This document shows, piece by piece, positions 27,706-36,652 of a DNA stretch of 64,000 nucleotides (position 1 is its first letter; each line of letters starts with the position of its first letter). Below the pieces are notes generated by a model. It saw only the letters and a list, made by a program, of their open reading frames with translations. It was not told where the DNA came from and searched no databases. The stretch covers positions 1 to 64,000 of the forward strand of contig NZ_WMDZ01000003.1 of NCBI RefSeq assembly GCF_021735935.1, read 5' to 3'. The position numbers were made by a program, and so were the translations under genes. The DNA comes from Sulfitobacter sp. M39. Its GTDB lineage: Bacteria > Pseudomonadota > Alphaproteobacteria > Rhodobacterales > Rhodobacteraceae.

Positions 27706-28716
27706 TTACTGATTTTTCTGCGCGTCGTAGAACAGTTCTATCAGTTTGTCGTAGTTCCCGTCGCCTTGGGGGCTTTCGGCCATCAGGCCCTTCATCCGGT
27801 TCCACGTATTCTCTGTCGCCGCTGCCAGGTAGTTTTGCGCCGCTTCCCCTTCCAGCGTCACAACGGTCATGCCCGCCTCTTCAAGCTTGGCAAAGTCTTC
27901 ATCACGCACCGCGCCCAGCTTCTCGGCCGAGGCTTTCTCGTGCTCGATCGCCACGTCTTGCAGGATTTTGCGTGCCTCGTCCGAGAGGGAGTTCCACTTG
28001 TCGAGGTTCACAATCGTGCCAAGGTCGGTCGAGAAGAAGCACGGTTCGATCCGGTAGTTCAGGAACTCGTTCCACTTAAGGTCAATCAGGCCGATCTGTG
28101 TCCAGCCTGTCGCATCGACCACGCCGCGTTCCAGCGCAGAATAAACCTCGGTTGTGGGCAGATCGATCACCTGCGCGCCCAGATAGTCGGTGAAGAAGGC
28201 GTTATAAACCGCGTTGCCGCGCAGCTTGAGCCCCGACACATCCAGGTTCCCCTCTGCGTCAAGGCTGGGCTCATCACGGGTCCACAGGTTGTAGCATACG
28301 CCGGAATCGAACCAGCCAAGGTATTTGACGCCCATCTTCTCTTGGTGGATCTGGTCGATCAGTTCCAACCCGCCGTTGGCGCGGGTTTCGACCGCGGTCA
28401 GGTTGGATGTGACCAGCGCGTCTTTTTCAGGCAAAGCCCCTGCGTAAAAGCTGCCCGGCGTATAGACCATATCGACCACACCCGACCGGACGGCGTCGGG
28501 CTGCTGGAACATGCCAATGGCTTCGGGGCCACCGCGCACTTCGATCTGCACAACGCCTTCACCGGCGGTGTTCACCTTGTCGACGAATTCAAGGAACGAC
28601 TTGGTATAGATCAACGATTCAGGAAAAGCGTGTACCGCGGTCAGCGTCTCTTGCGCAAAAGCCGCCGTGGTCAACGCCGTCGAGGCGAGGATACCGCCAA
28701 GGATTGTCTGTTTCAT
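27706..28716 (-). CDS. dctP: TRAP transporter solute-binding protein (DctP), system B
   Basis: Periplasmic receptor of 336 residues. The signal peptide MKQTILGGILASTALTTAAF and the GGGAG site fix the start at 28716 instead of the longer frame at 28791. The ligand-binding arginine is in GLKLRGNAVYNAF, followed by TTEVYSALERGVVDATGW. The Arg predicts a ligand with a carboxylate group. The gene follows leuD by about 80 bases on the same strand and precedes the permease genes, so transport and LeuCD-type chemistry appear co-regulated by the GntR protein upstream. Confidence 0.93.
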   Translation of the reverse strand: MKQTILGGILASTALTTAAFAQETLTAVHAFPESLIYTKSFLEFVDKVNTAGEGVVQIEVRGGPEAIGMFQQPDAVRSGVVDMVYTPGSFYAGALPEKDALVTSNLTAVETRANGGLELIDQIHQEKMGVKYLGWFDSGVCYNLWTRDEPSLDAEGNLDVSGLKLRGNAVYNAFFTDYLGAQVIDLPTTEVYSALERGVVDATGWTQIGLIDLKWNEFLNYRIEPCFFSTDLGTIVNLDKWNSLSDEARKILQDVAIEHEKASAEKLGAVRDEDFAKLEEAGMTVVTLEGEAAQNYLAAATENTWNRMKGLMAESPQGDGNYDKLIELFYDAQKNQ

Positions 28717-28794
28717 CGTATATACTCCCGGTTGGTGGGGCTGTTGGACCCCGTTATGTTGCCGTCCTGTCCCTCTTGCGGGGATCAGCACGTC

Positions 28795-29385
28795 TTAGGA
28801 TGCGGGCAATGCCCACGGGTGCGCGGCAAACCGTGCCGTGCGAAAATCTTTGATGCGGTCGTTATGCTGGGCGGTCAGGTCGATATCATCCCAACCGTTC
28901 ACCAGTTTCTCTTGCCAGACGGGATCCAGCTCGAAGGTCAGGGTATGCCCCGCAATCACCGCTGCACATTTTTCCAAATCCACTGTCGCGCTGACAGCAT
29001 CGGTGCCGATCGCGTCCAGCAGGGCGTCAATCTCTGCATCGCTCACACGGGCGGGCAGCAGGCCATTGTTGACAGCATTGCTTTGGAAGATGTCACCAAA
29101 GCTCGGGGCAAAGACGGCCCTGATCCCGAAATCAACCAGCGCATAGACCGCCGCCTCGCGGCTTGAGCCGCTGCCGAAGTTGCGCCGCGTGATCAACACA
29201 TCTGCCCCCGCATGGCGATCCAGCACATGATCCACCGCATCCTGACGCAAGTCGTGCAATAGGAACTTGCCATAGCCGTCAGCCCGCGGCGCCGACATAA
29301 AGCGCGCCGGAATGAGCTGATCGGTATCGACGTTTTCTTGCGGCAGCGCGACGGCGGTGCCATTGATCTGTGTCCAGCCGGTCAT
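28795..29385 (-). CDS. leuD: LeuD-like small subunit of a hydro-lyase (aconitase superfamily)
   Basis: Swivel-domain subunit of 196 residues, the size of bacterial LeuD. Visible motifs: NVDTDQLIPARFM near the N-terminus, GYGKFLLHDLR, RNFGSGSSREAAVYAL (substrate phosphate/carboxylate binding loop) and FGDIFQSNAVNNGLLPA. It overlaps the large-subunit gene by 4 bases. By sequence it is a 3-isopropylmalate dehydratase small subunit, but its location in a GntR-TRAP-hydantoinase locus without leuA or leuB suggests a catabolic paralogue acting on a related 2-substituted malate/maleate pair. That role is inference. Confidence 0.88.
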   Translation of the reverse strand: MTGWTQINGTAVALPQENVDTDQLIPARFMSAPRADGYGKFLLHDLRQDAVDHVLDRHAGADVLITRRNFGSGSSREAAVYALVDFGIRAVFAPSFGDIFQSNAVNNGLLPARVSDAEIDALLDAIGTDAVSATVDLEKCAAVIAGHTLTFELDPVWQEKLVNGWDDIDLTAQHNDRIKDFRTARFAAHPWALPAS

Positions 29386-30779
29386 GTGCGTCCCTCCAGC
29401 ATCGGGCGCACATCGGCGAGATGTCCGGTAACTGCGGCGGCGGCGACCATGGCGGGGCTCATCAGATGGGTCCGCGCCCCGCGTCCCTGACGGCCCTTGA
29501 AGTTACGATTGGTCGAAGACGCGCAGCGTTTGCCGGCTTCGACCTGATCGCCATTCATGCCGACACACATCGAACAGCCCGATGCGGCCCATTCAAGCCC
29601 CGCTTGGGTAAAGACTTCGGCCAGCCCTTCGGCTTCGGCCTGTTTCTTGACCTGCGCCGACCCGGGCGACACCAACCCCGGCACGACGGCCTTGCGCCCC
29701 GCCAAGACTTTGGCGGCAAGACGAAGGTCTTCGATCCGGCCATTGGTGCACGATCCGATAAACACCTGATCGACTGTAATTTTGTCCAGCGGCAGTCCCG
29801 GTTCCAGCGCCATATACTCCAGCGCCGCGCGCGCTTGCGCCTGTTTGCTGCCCGACAGCTGCGCCGGATCAGGTACATGTCCGGTAATGGGCAGCGCATC
29901 TTCGGGGGAGGTGCCCCAGGTCACGGTTGGCGCGATATAGCTGGCGTTGATTGCAACCTCGCGGTCGAAACGGGCATCTTTGTCAGTCGCAAGCTGGGAC
30001 CAGTCCCGCAGGGCCGCCTCCCAATCTGCGCCTTTCGGGGCAAAGTTACGCCCTTTTATATAGTCGAATGTCACCTGATCCGGGGCCACCAGCCCCAACC
30101 GCGCACCCCCTTCGATGCTGAGGTTGCACAGCGTCAGGCGCCCCTCCATGCTTAACGCGCGGACAGCGGGGCCAGCATATTCAATCGCGTGGCCGCGTGC
30201 CCCATCGGCCCCCAGTTTTGCGATCCAGTGCAGCGCCAGATCCTTGGCCGTGACACCAGCCCCCAACGCGCCGTCCACGGTGATCCGCATCGTTTTGGGG
30301 CGTTGTTGCCAGATCGTCTGCGTCGCCAGAATATGCGCCACCTCTGTCGCACCGACGCCAAAGGCCAGGGCACCAAAGGCCCCATGCGTTGAGGTATGGC
30401 TATCGCCGCAATTGATCAGCAGGCCCGGCAAGGTCAGCCCCTGTTCGGGGCCGATCACATGCACAATGCCCTGCCCCGGATCGCGCAAATCGAATAGCCG
30501 GATGCCCTGCGCCTTGGCGTTGCGCCCCAATGTGTCGATCATCCGCCGGATATCCGCCGCCATCTCGTCGGCGCGGGTGGGGGCATAGTGATCGACGACG
30601 CCAAAAGTCAGATCAGGGGCGGCGACCTTCATGCCGCGGCTCTCCAGCTTCACGAATGCATGGTGCGATCCTTCGTGCACCAGATGTCGATCAACCCAGA
30701 GCAGCGACGTGCCGTCATCGCGCCGCATCACCTCATGTGCGGCCCAAAGCTTGCCAAAGAGGGTCTGCGGCGCGGTCAT
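29382..30779 (-). CDS. leuC: LeuC-like large subunit of a hydro-lyase (aconitase superfamily)
   Basis: Iron-sulfur subunit of 465 residues. The three [4Fe-4S] ligands are Cys344 (IGSCTNGRIED), Cys402 and Cys405 (SGCSMC). Start at 30779 overlaps the gntR stop by 4 bases, and the longer frame to 30821 is rejected. Close to biosynthetic LeuC overall (LFGKLWAAHEV, NCGDSHTSTHGAFGALAFG), but it departs at otherwise very conserved places: CTNG for CTNS, SPGSA for VPGSG, and LEWAASGCSMC for FEWRxPGCSMC. These changes near the active site and the catabolic setting argue for a different substrate, for example a methylated maleate, as in dimethylmaleate hydratase. Confidence 0.88.
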   Translation of the reverse strand: MTAPQTLFGKLWAAHEVMRRDDGTSLLWVDRHLVHEGSHHAFVKLESRGMKVAAPDLTFGVVDHYAPTRADEMAADIRRMIDTLGRNAKAQGIRLFDLRDPGQGIVHVIGPEQGLTLPGLLINCGDSHTSTHGAFGALAFGVGATEVAHILATQTIWQQRPKTMRITVDGALGAGVTAKDLALHWIAKLGADGARGHAIEYAGPAVRALSMEGRLTLCNLSIEGGARLGLVAPDQVTFDYIKGRNFAPKGADWEAALRDWSQLATDKDARFDREVAINASYIAPTVTWGTSPEDALPITGHVPDPAQLSGSKQAQARAALEYMALEPGLPLDKITVDQVFIGSCTNGRIEDLRLAAKVLAGRKAVVPGLVSPGSAQVKKQAEAEGLAEVFTQAGLEWAASGCSMCVGMNGDQVEAGKRCASSTNRNFKGRQGRGARTHLMSPAMVAAAAVTGHLADVRPMLEGRT

Positions 30780-31591
30780 TCTGCGGCACCCTTCCGGCCC
30801 GGTTTCACCACCGGCTCCCAATGACGCGCCTCGCCTGCGCCGACACGGCTCAGCGCCATTTCAAGGCGGAACATATCGGGGCGATAGAGCGCAGAGAGGT
30901 ATTCAACCCCGCGTCCATCCTCATCCTTCACCACACGGTCCAGCGACAGCAGCGGCGCGCCGACACTGACCCCGAGGGCATCCGCCACATCGGGCGATGC
31001 AAGGGTCGCACTTACCGTTTGATGTGCTGAATCAACTTTGACGCCAGACCGCTCTAGCAAGCGGAAAAGTGGCGTCGTCGCCAGCTCTGCCTCTGTGTAG
31101 TTATGTGCGATATCTTCGGGCACCCAGGTGGTCAGGTGGGAAAACGGCTCCCCTTCCACCAACCTCAAACGTACCGCAACTTGCACACGCGCTTGCGCAT
31201 CCAGCCCCATCGCGGTGGCCACACTGCCCGGCGCGGCACCGTAGCTAAAGGATAAAAGCCGCGCGGTGGTGTTCTGCCCCATCTCGACCAGCTGCGGCAT
31301 CAATGTATTGAAATCCGCGGCAAGTGCCGGCTGCACCTTGGGCGCGCAAACAGTCGTCCCCGATCCGGCACGGCGCGAGATCAGCCCGTCACCCTCCAGC
31401 GCGTCCAGCGCACGGCGCACGGTCACCCGCGACACATCCAGCGTCACCGCCAGCTTTTGCTCACCGGGCAAAACCGCACCGGCGGCATAAACGCCGCGCA
31501 TGATCTCTTCGTGCAGATGCAGGTAAACGCGCCGCGCCTTCCCCCCTTCGGGAAGCCCCCTGCCCTTCGAAGATGTGCTTTGAAGTGTCAT
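30776..31591 (-). CDS. GntR-family regulator, HutC subfamily
   Basis: Regulator of 271 residues: winged helix about residues 20-85 (GEQKLAVTLDVSRVTVRRAL) and a UTRA ligand-binding domain from about 95 to 255 with the typical end LSLDRVVKDEDGRGVEYLSA. ATG 31591 has AAGGA before it. It is the first gene of the leftward arm and is coupled to leuC by 4 bases; the rightward arm begins about 140 bases away across a long inverted repeat (31692-31715). Position indicates autoregulation and control of both arms, with a pathway metabolite as ligand. Confidence 0.93.
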   Translation of the reverse strand: MTLQSTSSKGRGLPEGGKARRVYLHLHEEIMRGVYAAGAVLPGEQKLAVTLDVSRVTVRRALDALEGDGLISRRAGSGTTVCAPKVQPALAADFNTLMPQLVEMGQNTTARLLSFSYGAAPGSVATAMGLDAQARVQVAVRLRLVEGEPFSHLTTWVPEDIAHNYTEAELATTPLFRLLERSGVKVDSAHQTVSATLASPDVADALGVSVGAPLLSLDRVVKDEDGRGVEYLSALYRPDMFRLEMALSRVGAGEARHWEPVVKPGRKGAAE

Positions 31592-31691
31592 TTGAATCCT
31601 TCCAATCCCTTCCAACCCTACAAAGAGTTTTTTCAAAAGCAAGAAATCTATCTGACAAAAATCAAATTATTTGATCTATGCACATTTAATT

Positions 31692-31715
31692 ATCTGTATT
31701 ACAAAAAATACAGAT
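31692..31715. promoter_or_regulatory. Inverted repeat in the gntR/tautomerase divergent promoter, candidate GntR operator
   Basis: Arms ATCTGTATT and AATACAGAT (9 bp, perfect) around ACAAAA. It contains the smaller palindrome TGTA-T-TACA (31695-31703), similar in form to HutC-type operators, and abuts CAGATCTG (31711-31718). The surrounding 150 bases are strikingly AT-rich. It lies 18 bases before the tautomerase start, so binding would block the rightward operon. Confidence 0.6.
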
Positions 31716-31732
31716 CTGACGCAGGAGGCGTT

Positions 31733-32299
31733 ATGCCGATCATCGAGATTCATGTGCTGGAAGGGTATGACGCAGCCCAGAAAACAAGGCTGTGCAAGGC
31801 GCTGACCAATGCCGCACGCACGGTGATTCCCGCGACACCGGATGCGGTGACTGTGATGATCAAGGAAATGCCCTCCACCGATTATATGCGTGGCGGTCAG
31901 CACCGGTCGCCCGCCCCTGCCCTGCCGGATGCGCCGTCAATGGTGGCGCGATACCTGCGCGCGATGGAGATGCGCGACATCGTTACCGCCCGCACGCTTT
32001 TGGGCGACGGGTTCACCATGCACTTCCCCGGTGCCGCGCCGATGACAGAGCTTTCAGATCTGCTGGAGTGGGCCGCGCCGCGCTATCGCTTCGTCAGGAA
32101 AACCATCGCCTCGATTGACCTTGCGCCCGGCGACGGGCCGGCCACGGTTGTCTATTGCCACGGCACGCTGTCAGGCGAATGGCCCGACGGGACCGCCTTC
32201 TCCGATATTCGCTTTATCGACCGCTTCGAAGTCACCGACGGCTTCATCACCCGCCAAGACGTCTGGAATGACATCGCAGAAACAAAGGCCCAACCATGA
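31733..32299 (+). CDS. Fusion of a 4-oxalocrotonate-tautomerase domain and a SnoaL-like domain
   Basis: Protein of 188 residues. GGAGG lies 4 bases before ATG 31733. Residues 2-62 form a tautomerase domain whose N-terminal proline (Pro2, exposed after Met removal) begins PIIEIHVLEGYDAAQKTRL; the family uses this proline as base. Residues about 68-185 look like a SnoaL/NTF2 polyketide-cyclase-like domain (MVARYLRAMEMRDIVTARTL ... FIDRFEVTDGFITRQDVWND). This domain order in one chain is unusual. It overlaps hyuB by 4 bases and heads the rightward arm. A role in isomerising an unsaturated dicarboxylate or keto acid intermediate is inferred. Confidence 0.82.
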   Translation: MPIIEIHVLEGYDAAQKTRLCKALTNAARTVIPATPDAVTVMIKEMPSTDYMRGGQHRSPAPALPDAPSMVARYLRAMEMRDIVTARTLLGDGFTMHFPGAAPMTELSDLLEWAAPRYRFVRKTIASIDLAPGDGPATVVYCHGTLSGEWPDGTAFSDIRFIDRFEVTDGFITRQDVWNDIAETKAQP

Positions 32300-33990
32300 C
32301 CCAAGACATCGACCCGATTACATTGGCCGTTCTGGCCGGACGGATGGAACAGATTGCCGACGAAATGGACGCAACCCTGTTCCGCGCCGCCTTTAACCCG
32401 ATCATCGCCGAAGCACATGATGCCTCGCACGGGCTGTATCATGCGGTGTCGGGCGACACGCTGGTGCAGGGCAAGTCCGGGCTGCCGATCTTTGTCGGGG
32501 TGATGTCATTTGCCGTGAAGGCGGTGATCGACAAAGCGGCCGAGAATGGCGATCTGGAAGACGGCGACATCTATATTTTCAACGATGCCCATCTGGGCGG
32601 CACGCACCTGTCCGACATGCGGTTGGTGCGCCCCTATTTTCACGACGGCAAACTGTTTTGCTATCTCGCCTCGGTCGGGCATTGGCATGATGTGGGCGGC
32701 GCGGTGCCGGGCAACTACAACCCCGCCGCAACCGATGCCTTCCAAGAAGCCTTTGTCCTGCCCCCTGTGCGTCTTGCCAAAGCGGGCAAGGTCCAGACCG
32801 ATATCATCGACATCCTGATGCGCAACACCCGCCTGCCGCAATCGGCCCAAGGCGATCTGAACGGCCAGCTCGGCGCGCTTGATCTGGGCAAGAAACGTCT
32901 GGACGAGCTGCTGGCGGAATACGGTGCCGACACTGTGCGCGCGGCGTTGGATGCGCTGCAGGACCGCGCCGAAACCCTGATGCGGACAGAGCTGACAGAC
33001 CTGCCAGATGGACGCTGGGAGGCAGAGGATTTTCTGGATAACGACGGCATCACCGATACACCGCTGCCGATCAAGGTCGCGCTCGAGATCAAGGGCGATC
33101 AGATGCTGCTGGATTTCACCGGCACGGCAGACCGCTGTGCAGGGCCGGTCAATATCGCGCTCCCCACGGCGGTGGCCACGGCCTATGTCGCGATCAAACA
33201 TATCTTTCCCAGCCTGCCCGCCAACGCCGGTGTGATGCGCCCGATCCAGGTGAAGATCCCCGAAGGGTCGCTGCTGTCCGCCCCCTTCCCGGCGCCGGTC
33301 GGCGGCTATACCGAAACGATCCTGCGGATGGTCGATGTGATCTTTTCCGCCGCGTCGCAGGCGGCACCGGACCGCGTGGTTGCCAACGCTTATGGCACGA
33401 TCAACGCGCTGTCGATTTCGGGCAAACGCGCGAATGGTCAACCTTGGGTGATGTTCAGCTTTTACGGCGGCGGGCATGGGGGCTCTCCCGAAGGGGACGG
33501 GCTGAACCACGGCAATGCGCCGATCTCCACCGCGACCATCCCCCCGATGGAGATCCTCGAATCCGCCTACCCGGTGATGTTCAAACAATGGGCGCTGCGC
33601 CCCGACAGCGCCGGTGCGGGTCAGCATCGCGGCGGCATGGGGGCCACCTACGAGATCGAAGTGCTTGAGGAATCCGCCACCGCCTTTCTGTTCGGCGAAC
33701 GTGGACGCTTTGCGCCGAAAGGGGTCGCAGGCGGGGGCGACGCGGCGCTGAACCGTTTTGAGTACGAACAAGACGACGGCTGGCACGCCCCGCCTATGGC
33801 CTCGAAAATGGTGGGCATCAAGCTGCAACGCGGCCAGTCCGTACGGCTCGATACACCCGGCGGTGGCGGCTATGGCGCGCCCGCGAACCGTGCTGCGGCC
33901 GATGTGGCCCGCGACGTGGCGGGCGGCCTGCTGACACCCGATTACGCGACACAGACCTATGGCCCTGACTGGAAAGAGGTGACCCAATGA
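32296..33990 (+). CDS. hyuB: Hydantoinase B / oxoprolinase family subunit
   Basis: Subunit of 564 residues of an ATP-dependent cyclic amide hydrolase. Family landmarks: MDATLFRAAFNPIIAEAHDA, NDAHLGGTHLSDMRLVRPYF, GHWHDVGGAVPGNYNPAATD, and the C-terminal Gly-rich DTPGGGGYGAP. It pairs with HyuA, encoded next with a 4-base overlap. Known relatives open N-methylhydantoin, 5-oxoproline, caprolactam and some imides using ATP; carboxylases for acetone and acetophenone are more remote. Which ring is opened here is not encoded in an obvious motif. Confidence 0.92.
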   Translation: MTQDIDPITLAVLAGRMEQIADEMDATLFRAAFNPIIAEAHDASHGLYHAVSGDTLVQGKSGLPIFVGVMSFAVKAVIDKAAENGDLEDGDIYIFNDAHLGGTHLSDMRLVRPYFHDGKLFCYLASVGHWHDVGGAVPGNYNPAATDAFQEAFVLPPVRLAKAGKVQTDIIDILMRNTRLPQSAQGDLNGQLGALDLGKKRLDELLAEYGADTVRAALDALQDRAETLMRTELTDLPDGRWEAEDFLDNDGITDTPLPIKVALEIKGDQMLLDFTGTADRCAGPVNIALPTAVATAYVAIKHIFPSLPANAGVMRPIQVKIPEGSLLSAPFPAPVGGYTETILRMVDVIFSAASQAAPDRVVANAYGTINALSISGKRANGQPWVMFSFYGGGHGGSPEGDGLNHGNAPISTATIPPMEILESAYPVMFKQWALRPDSAGAGQHRGGMGATYEIEVLEESATAFLFGERGRFAPKGVAGGGDAALNRFEYEQDDGWHAPPMASKMVGIKLQRGQSVRLDTPGGGGYGAPANRAAADVARDVAGGLLTPDYATQTYGPDWKEVTQ

Positions 33991-36053
33991 CCAGCGCAAA
34001 CCGCATGATCGGCGTCGATGTCGGCGGCACCTTCACCGATATTTTCGTTTTGGACGAGGCGACAGGCAGCGCGCAGGTTGCCAAGGTTCCCACCTCGCGC
34101 CCCGACCAATCGGCGGGCTTTTTGTCGGGCATCGGATCGCGGGTCGATGATCTGTCGACCGTCTCTGTCGTCGTACATGGAACCACTGCCGGCACCAACG
34201 CGCTGCTGGAACGCAAAGGGGCCAAGATCGGCGTGATCACCACGATGGGCCTGCGCGACGTGCTGGAAATGCGCCGCCGTGACCGCCCGCGCACCTGGGG
34301 GCTGCGAGGCGACTTCACGCCCGTTGTCGAGCGCGCCTTGCGCCTTGAAGTACCGGAACGGACGCTTGCCGATGGTACGATCCGTCAGGCGGTGGACCTC
34401 GACGCGGTACAAGCCGCCGCGCAAGAGCTGCTGGATCAGGGCTGTCTTGCCTGTGCGATCCTCTTTGCCAACAGCTATGCCAATGCCGAAAACGAAAGAC
34501 TGGCGGTCGAAGCCGTGCGCGCCATGTGGCCGAATGCCCATGTCTCGGCCTCAAGCGAAATCCTGCCCGAGATCCGCGAGTTCGAACGGTTCTCTACCAC
34601 CGCGTTGAACGCCTATCTGCAACCCGAAGTCTCGGGCTACCTCGCGCGGCTTGAAACTGCGCTGAAAGACGACGGGTTTGCAGGTGAGTTCATGATCGTG
34701 CAGTCAAATGGCGGGGTCATGGATGCGGCGACCGCAGCGCGTCTGCCCGTGCGTACTGCGCTTTCGGGTCCGGCAGCGGGGGTCATAGCCGCGGGTTACA
34801 TCGCCGAAGCTGCCGGTTTTCCCGATATCATCACCGGCGACATGGGCGGCACCTCTTTCGATGTGAGCCTGATCGCCAAGGGCCAGTCGATGCTGTCGCA
34901 ACAGACGTCGATCGACTTTGGCATGGTGGTCCGGTCCCCCATGATCGAGATTACAACAATCGGCGCGGGCGGTGGCTCTATCGCTTGGGTCGATAAGGGC
35001 GGCTTGCTGAACATCGGGCCGGAAAGCGCCGGGTCCACGCCCGGCCCTGTCGCCTATGGTCAGGGAAACACACGCCCCACTGTGACCGACGCCAATGTCG
35101 TTCTGGGCCGTATTGATCCCGACAACCCCATCGGCGGCAAGCTGGACCGACTGGACGTGGAGGCCGCAAAGGCTGCGATCCTTGAACACGTGGGCACCCC
35201 CCTTGGGCTGGACGCCCTCCAAGCCGCCGAGGCGATCTTGCGCGTGGCCAACAGCCGCATGGCCGGCGCGCTGCGTCTTGTCTCTATCGAACGCGGGTTT
35301 GATCCAAAACGCTTTGCGTTCATGCCCTTTGGTGGCGGTGGTGCGTTGCATTCCGGTGCCATGATGGCAGAGGTCGGTCTGGCGCGGTCCATCGTGCCGC
35401 GTTACCCGGGGGTAACATCTGCCATGGGCTGCGTCATCGCGGATATGCGGCAAGACTTTGTGCAAACCATCAATTCCACCCTGTCGGGCATCGACCTTGG
35501 GGCGCTGACCGGTTTCATGCAAGGTCACGTCGATGACGGGCTTGCCACGCTTGAAGCCGCGCGCACCCATTTTGAACGGCGCGATACGGAATTCACGCTT
35601 GATATGGCCTATCTCGGCCAGACACATACGGTATCGGTGACGCTGCCGGTGACAGTGACCGATGGCACAGTGACGCCCCCGACAGAGGACGATATCTCGG
35701 CTGCATTCGACAGCGCTTACCGCGCCACCTATGGGCGGCTGCTTGAGAATGGCACGCGACGGGTGATCAACCTGCGCTCTGCCATTACCGGACGGCGCCC
35801 GCGCTTTGATCTGTCCACGCTCGCCCCTGTCGGTGGCAGCGTTGAGGACGCGCTGAAAGGAACGCGTCAGGTACACTTTGACGGACAGTGGCACGAGACG
35901 AAGCTTTATCACCGTCTTTCCTTGCCGGTCGGTGCCGAAGTCCCCGGCCCCGCAATCCTTGAACAACCTGACACAACCGTGTTGATCGAACCCGGACTGG
36001 TCGGCAAAGTCGACGCCTACGGCAACACTCTGATCGAAAGGGCCACCGCATGA
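33987..36053 (+). CDS. hyuA: Hydantoinase A / oxoprolinase family subunit
   Basis: ATP-binding partner subunit of 688 residues, normal length. The ASKHA-type phosphate loops are clear: GVDVGGTFTDIFVLDEATG at the N-terminus, HGTTAGTNALLERKGAKIG, and ITGDMGGTSFDVSLIAKG plus AFMPFGGGGALHSGAMMAEV later. The N-terminal Hydant_A_N domain, the central Hydantoinase_A domain and a C-terminal beta-rich part are all present. It is overlapped by 4 bases on both sides, tying HyuAB to the next two enzymes. With HyuB it probably phosphorylates and opens a lactam or imide. Confidence 0.93.
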   Translation: MTSANRMIGVDVGGTFTDIFVLDEATGSAQVAKVPTSRPDQSAGFLSGIGSRVDDLSTVSVVVHGTTAGTNALLERKGAKIGVITTMGLRDVLEMRRRDRPRTWGLRGDFTPVVERALRLEVPERTLADGTIRQAVDLDAVQAAAQELLDQGCLACAILFANSYANAENERLAVEAVRAMWPNAHVSASSEILPEIREFERFSTTALNAYLQPEVSGYLARLETALKDDGFAGEFMIVQSNGGVMDAATAARLPVRTALSGPAAGVIAAGYIAEAAGFPDIITGDMGGTSFDVSLIAKGQSMLSQQTSIDFGMVVRSPMIEITTIGAGGGSIAWVDKGGLLNIGPESAGSTPGPVAYGQGNTRPTVTDANVVLGRIDPDNPIGGKLDRLDVEAAKAAILEHVGTPLGLDALQAAEAILRVANSRMAGALRLVSIERGFDPKRFAFMPFGGGGALHSGAMMAEVGLARSIVPRYPGVTSAMGCVIADMRQDFVQTINSTLSGIDLGALTGFMQGHVDDGLATLEAARTHFERRDTEFTLDMAYLGQTHTVSVTLPVTVTDGTVTPPTEDDISAAFDSAYRATYGRLLENGTRRVINLRSAITGRRPRFDLSTLAPVGGSVEDALKGTRQVHFDGQWHETKLYHRLSLPVGAEVPGPAILEQPDTTVLIEPGLVGKVDAYGNTLIERATA

Positions 36054-36652
36054 CCCCTGCCACAACCGCTTTGCTGACCATCGACCTGCAAAATGACTTC
36101 CTGCATCCGGAAGGTGCCTATGGCCGTGCGGGTCAGGGAGCCGAGAGTATCCTCGCCCTGCCCGACCGGATCGCGCCGCTCAAGGCGGCGCTGACCAAGG
36201 CGGGCGGCACCTATATCTCGGCGCAGTTCACGCTGGTACCGGGGCGCGATGACGAACCGCTGATCGCCGCGCATCTCAAGAAACTGCGCCCCTTCCTGAC
36301 CAAGGGCGACTTTACCCCGGGCGGCTTTGGCCACGCGCTGGTGGATACACTTGCTCCGGCGGATTTCACGATCGAGAAAGTCGCATATTCCGCCTTTTAC
36401 CAGACACGGCTTGAATATGTGCTGCGCGCGATGAAGATCGACACGCTGATCATCGGCGGGATCGTCACTAACGGCGGTGTCGCCAGCACCGTGCGGGATG
36501 CGCATCTGCGCGACATCCATACGGTGCTGCTGTCGGACGGTTGCGCTGCGTTCAAACAGGACGTGCACGACGCGACGCTGACCTCGCTGGGGTCGGTGAC
36601 GCAGGTGATGACCTGCGCCGAAGCCACCGCCGCTGTCGGAGGTGCCCAATGA
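36050..36652 (+). CDS. Isochorismatase-fold hydrolase without the catalytic cysteine
   Basis: Cytosolic protein of 200 residues with the isochorismatase-like fold. The triad Asp (Asp12 in LLTIDLQNDF) and Lys (Lys110 in IEKVAYSAF) are present, but the nucleophile region reads GIVTNGGVASTVRDA: Gly143 replaces the Cys of the TNxCVxxTxRDA consensus. Amidases of this family (N-carbamoylsarcosine amidase, maleamate amidase, nicotinamidase) need that Cys; isochorismatases proper (EntB, PhzD) lack it. So it is either a non-amidase hydrolase or a non-catalytic relative. Overlaps hyuA and the lyase gene by 4 bases each. Confidence 0.85.
   Translation: MTPATTALLTIDLQNDFLHPEGAYGRAGQGAESILALPDRIAPLKAALTKAGGTYISAQFTLVPGRDDEPLIAAHLKKLRPFLTKGDFTPGGFGHALVDTLAPADFTIEKVAYSAFYQTRLEYVLRAMKIDTLIIGGIVTNGGVASTVRDAHLRDIHTVLLSDGCAAFKQDVHDATLTSLGSVTQVMTCAEATAAVGGAQ

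Noticed and set aside
28795..30779. Ordinary leucine biosynthesis genes
   Set aside because: No leuA or leuB nearby, coupled to a GntR gene and a TRAP transporter, and several conserved LeuC positions changed. Not excluded, but less likely.
32296..36652. Creatinine/N-methylhydantoin pathway (HyuAB plus N-carbamoylsarcosine amidase)
   Set aside because: The isochorismatase-fold protein lacks the catalytic Cys, and no creatinine deaminase or sarcosine oxidase is present; kept only as an alternative.
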